NCBI GenBank assembly: GCA_945874835.1
Contig: CAMCJM010000007.1
Coordinates: forward strand, 1 to 38,353
Origin: Pseudomonas synxantha
GTDB taxonomy: Bacteria; Pseudomonadota; Gammaproteobacteria; Pseudomonadales; Pseudomonadaceae
Direction: 5' to 3'
DNA length: 38,353 nt
Shown: positions 38,212 to 38,353 of the stretch, one piece after another
Layout of the letters: the number at the start of each line of letters is the position of its first letter
Numbering within the stretch: position 1 is the first letter of the stretch
Made by a program: the position numbers and the translations under genes
Notes under the pieces: generated by a model
Told to the model about the DNA's origin: nothing
The model's database searches: none
What the model saw: the letters and a program-made list of their open reading frames with translations, nothing else

Positions 38212-38353
38212 GGTTCTGTTGACGTAAGCCACCGGCTAGAATCTGGCTTTTGCCATGACCGACAGAAGCCAGTTAAGCGATACCGAGTGGGCTCATATAC
38301 AAAGCCTGCTGAGTGCCACAAAGGGGATACGGCTACTGAACGCACCCAGTTGT
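38212..38353 (+). mobile_element. 5' end of an IS5-family-like insertion sequence, cut by window edge
   Basis: This is the second copy of the element at 1-146, in inverted orientation. It begins GGTTCTGTTGACG at 38212 after CTA (38209-38211) and runs out of the window. It is identical to the left copy except one base near the very end. Its left border interrupts what looks like half of an intrinsic terminator (AAAAAAGCCCCGCC, 38196-38209). Confidence 0.85.
38255..38353 (+). CDS. Transposase N-terminus (IS5-family-like), partial
   Basis: Thirty-three codons from the ATG at 38255 to the window end encode MTDRSQLSDTEWAHIQSLL and on to APSC. The sequence is the same as in the left copy except Cys33 in place of Phe33. 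Cys at this position followed by Arg fits the usual 'SCRRFLNA'-type continuation that I recall for IS5-family proteins, so Phe may be the derived state. The rest lies outside the window. Confidence 0.75.
   Translation, partial: MTDRSQLSDTEWAHIQSLLSATKGIRLLNAPSC

Overview
The window is a block of core chromosome from a gammaproteobacterium, almost certainly Pseudomonas in the broad sense. The gene order (gatCAB/mreBCD ... rpoN-hpf-ptsN-rapZ-ptsO ... mla ... murA-hisGDC-algW ... cysD-cysNC), the short HisG, the CysNC fusion, AlgW as the DegS-type protease and a REP palindrome of Pseudomonas type all fit that genus. GC content is moderate to high. I cannot name the species.

Both ends stop inside copies of one IS5-family-like insertion sequence, in inverted orientation. 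Each keeps only the 5' terminus and the first 33-34 codons of the transposase. This is what a draft contig broken at a repeated IS looks like, so the window is probably a whole contig.

Layout, left to right. (1) 219-4068, minus strand: a small RlpA-like lipoprotein, an array of palindromes, then gatC-gatA-gatB (Glu/Asp-tRNA amidotransferase). (2) 4334-15356, plus strand: mreB, a terminator, mreC-mreD, maf, rng, yhdP, a nitrilase-family amidase and tldD. (3) 15432-17400: darP (minus) and pmbA/tldE (plus). (4) 17524-24654, minus strand, one long cluster read from right to left: kdsD-kdsC-lptC-lptA-lptB (Kdo synthesis and LPS transport), then rpoN-hpf-ptsN-rapZ-ptsO (sigma-54, ribosome hibernation, nitrogen PTS). 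(5) 24900-32864, plus strand: mlaFEDCB (phospholipid transport), ibaG, murA, hisG, hisD, hisC. (6) 32911-34062, minus: algW. (7) 34174-37894, plus: a Nif3-family gene, cysD and cysNC (sulfate activation). (8) 37895-38211: a 317-base gene-free stretch rich in hairpins, ending at the right IS copy.

Much of the window concerns the cell envelope: cell shape (mre), LPS supply and export (kds/lpt), outer-membrane lipid balance (mla, yhdP), peptidoglycan precursor (murA), a peptidoglycan-active lipoprotein and envelope stress sensing (algW). The cluster of rpoN with the nitrogen PTS adds global regulation. Nearly all genes are intact and ordinary members of known families. I found no convincing new multigene system. 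The observations worth checking lie in the non-coding DNA and at the IS junctions: palindrome arrays, a structured 3' region after cysNC, inverted repeats at the rpoN and cysD promoters, the unusual start of mreC, and a terminator apparently cut by the right-hand IS.
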